Positions 62,291-64,000 of a stretch of 64,000 nt of DNA are shown one piece after another. Position 1 is the first letter of the stretch; each line of letters starts with the position of its first letter. Source of the stretch: Adenophora triphylla var. japonica (Eukaryota; Streptophyta; Magnoliopsida; Asterales; Campanulaceae). The position numbers and the translations under genes are program-made. The stretch lies in the NCBI GenBank assembly GCA_022495995.1, contig JAFEMH010005374.1, forward strand, positions 1 to 64,000, in the 5' to 3' direction. The notes beneath the pieces are model-generated. The model worked only from the letters and a program-made list of their open reading frames with translations, had not been told where the DNA came from and searched no databases.

Positions 62291-62301
62291 CAATTAGCTA
62301 G

Positions 62302-62651
62302 TAGTAATGTAATTAAAAATACACTCCCATATAAAGCTTTCATGAAATGAGTGAGGCCTGTGATGATATTGATCCACTCATATCTCTCATTTTATGTAAC
62401 TTGCGGTTTTAAATCAATTCGGATAGATTGTCAAGAAAAGAAAAAAATATTTCAAAATAAATATATATATAAAAAAAGGTATTTTTTCGAATAATAAAAT
62501 TGAATCAAATCACTTTCCTTATTTAAAAATACGATATTTATTTTGAGACGAAATAAAATAAAATGAAAAATACACACATTTATTAGAGGGACGGAGGGAG
62601 TAAATTAAGGGCAACGATAGGGTTACAAAGATAATTTGTAAAATCTTGGTT

Positions 62652-62696
<45 letters not shown>

Positions 62697-62990
62697 AAGA
62701 TCAAAATTCATATAACATGTGAATAATGAGAATGAAAGCAATAAAATTCATATAGTCTAAGATCAAAATCAAAGGATCATAACTCCTAATGAGTTGCTAC
62801 AGTGCTAAATAGTAATTTTGACTTTTTTCTAATAGTAGAATTGACTTTTATTTTTAAGGTACGTGATCATTGTTCTACCCGCCACACAATATAAATTTTG
62901 AATAATATATTGCTGCGATGAGTGATGATTAAACATCCAACTCAAAAGTGTCTCGGCGACACCTGACGCTGGCTGGTTTCCGACCGATAT
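62302..62990. other. Intergenic DNA after Helitron copy 2
   Basis: AT-rich, with a lone Stowaway end (GGGACGGAGGGAGTA at 62588-62602) and a TA microsatellite at about 62650-62692. The words ATAGTCTAAGATCAAAAT occur twice (62691 and 62753). No gene. Confidence 0.5.
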
Positions 62991-63956
62991 ACCTTATATT
63001 TTAAAAGCCTCTTATACTAAAAGAAAGCATATATGAATAATGAAATAATAAAGAATAATAAGAACAACTTACTTTATTATTACAGAACTCTGATAATTTA
63101 CAAGCGATTTGTACAGTGGATGGTTTGAGAGGATATGTAGAGAACTGAGAAAGGGCGAAAGGAAAAACTTATCAAAAACCAAAACCTGCCTCATCAAATG
63201 AGGGGGCTCCTTATTTATACTACAAAGAGAAGTAATGGATCGCGCCACATGTGCGGTGCGCATTTGTCCTCATAAGAGGGATCCACCACTCTTGACTAAT
63301 ACATAAATTTCCAAAATAAATTGTCATCCACTGAGAAAGTGGATTCCATTTGTCGGGGCTGCTTTACTGTAAGATACCCTCTTCTTTATCTTTTCATCTT
63401 TTCTTCATTTGTCAAATGTGGTGGGGTTCATCATATTATTTTGTCGGGGCGGCTTCCCTGTGCTTCTTTTGTTTTGATGCTGACATGTTTGCTGATGTAA
63501 TTGATTTCATAGATCCAGTTCGAGCTCCTGGATTGGCTGGGTGAATATGTCTTCATTGTTGTAAAATTCATCTTCTGGCATTGTTGACGATGAGCCGCTT
63601 CCTTCGTCACTGAGCTGGTTCATTAATCTTTCAAAATCTGCCGATTGGAACACCGCCATCTCGTGCCATGATCTCGTTGTTTCTTTTGGAGGAATTCTTC
63701 GTTTTTCTGGATTTGTTTGGGTGGAACATTTTTGAGGAATTTTGTATTTTGTTTGAAATAATTGTTGACCCCAGTCAAATTGCATCTGCATATTTCAGTT
63801 TTCTCCCACCATTTGATCTTATGTTTTCGGATCAAAGTGGGAAGAATTGTTTTCCTTACACACTCACACTTTTGTTGCCCGTGGGCACAGTCACATATTT
63901 GTCTTTCCTTTAGATCAAATTCCGTCATAAAAATCCAAGGGACCTGGAAAGTATGA
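62991..63956 (-). mobile_element. Retroelement remnant, possibly endogenous pararetrovirus
   Basis: On the minus strand two overlapping open frames (63928-63623 and 63791-63507) lie in different phases. The upstream one has a Cys/His-rich CDCAHGQQKCECV segment and a basic KHKIKWWEK motif. The downstream one is acidic and Ser-rich. Next come a promoter-like region with TATAAATA at 63219-63212 and AATAAAG at 63078-63072, about 135 bases later. A poly(A) signal soon after the start site is typical of pararetroviral and LTR leaders. The frames are broken and run towards the window edge. The family assignment is weak; a Ty3-type LTR element is an alternative. Confidence 0.35.
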
Positions 63957-64000
63957 CAGAATAGGGACCATAGAGGAGATTGTTCAAAAGGTTCTGGATA

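Larger units (their letters stand above)
49387..62301 (+). mobile_element. Helitron copy 2 (RPA-like gene plus RepHel), better preserved
   Basis: 12,915 bp with the same ends as copy 1: TCTATACTATAG after an A, and the hairpin plus CAATTAGCTAG before a T. Flanks outside the termini differ from copy 1, so the copies arose by transposition rather than by local duplication. Gene order is RPA-like (50004-52617) then RepHel (54458-60062), with the same GC-rich block, tandem units and nested MITEs. Long stretches (for example 53150-54930) are almost base-for-base identical to copy 1. Frames are far longer than in copy 1, including a 472-codon open segment at 57233-58651. Confidence 0.93.

Noticed and set aside
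28939..62301. The pair of 12.9 kb repeats as a tandem segmental duplication
   Set aside because: Similarity stops exactly at the Helitron termini in both places and the flanking DNA differs, so transposition is simpler.
1..64000. CRISPR array, bacterial operon or phage system
   Set aside because: The window is plant nuclear DNA with spliced genes; the tandem repeats seen are microsatellites, MITEs or Helitron units without regular spacers.
1..64000. tRNA or rRNA genes
   Set aside because: No cloverleaf with A and B boxes or rRNA signatures was noticed by eye; a tRNA search program was not run.

Overview
The window is nuclear DNA from a flowering plant, probably a eudicot. Genes have many short exons with GT-AG introns, intergenic DNA is AT-rich, and Stowaway MITEs (TA target site, CTCCCTCCGTCCC ends), Helitrons and an LTR element are all present. 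I cannot name the species. Five ordinary protein genes can be rebuilt exon by exon with every phase closing: an ankyrin/TPR protein (+, 366-7021, 437 aa), a DRIP-type RING E3 ligase (-, 7870-14646, 428 aa), an MRS2/CorA magnesium transporter close to MRS2-3 (-, 16798-20112, 400 aa), a GAUT5/6-type GT8 galacturonosyltransferase (+, 42173-47459, 648 aa) and photosystem II subunit PsbW (+, 48402-48903, 136 aa).

Layout: 1-20 kb holds three genes with MITE-filled introns, including a 1.7 kb non-autonomous Helitron in the ankyrin/TPR gene. 21.2-23.9 kb is a non-autonomous LTR retrotransposon on the minus strand with a 5-bp target duplication. 24-29 kb is gene-free and full of MITEs. 28,939-41,859 and 49,387-62,301 are two nearly identical 12.9 kb Helitrons in direct orientation. 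Each carries an RPA70-like single-strand DNA-binding protein gene followed by a Rep/Pif1-helicase (RepHel) gene. GAUT and psbW sit between them. The last kilobase (about 63.0-63.95 kb, minus strand) looks like a retroelement remnant, possibly an endogenous pararetrovirus.

The main observation is the Helitron pair. Both copies keep exact termini (5' TC, 3' hairpin and CTAG, A/T insertion site), have different flanks and share the same nested MITEs. Copy 1 ends 314 bp before the GAUT start codon. Most differences I could see by eye between the copies fall at CAG or CTG triplets, which appear as CG-containing strings in one copy or the other. This breaks reading frames and even conserved Rep and helicase motifs. 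It looks more like a consensus error at CHG-methylated sites than mutation, so the apparent pseudogenes need rechecking. From memory, the psbW-GAUT-DRIP grouping matches an Arabidopsis neighbourhood, with the MRS2 gene and the transposons lying inside the block here.
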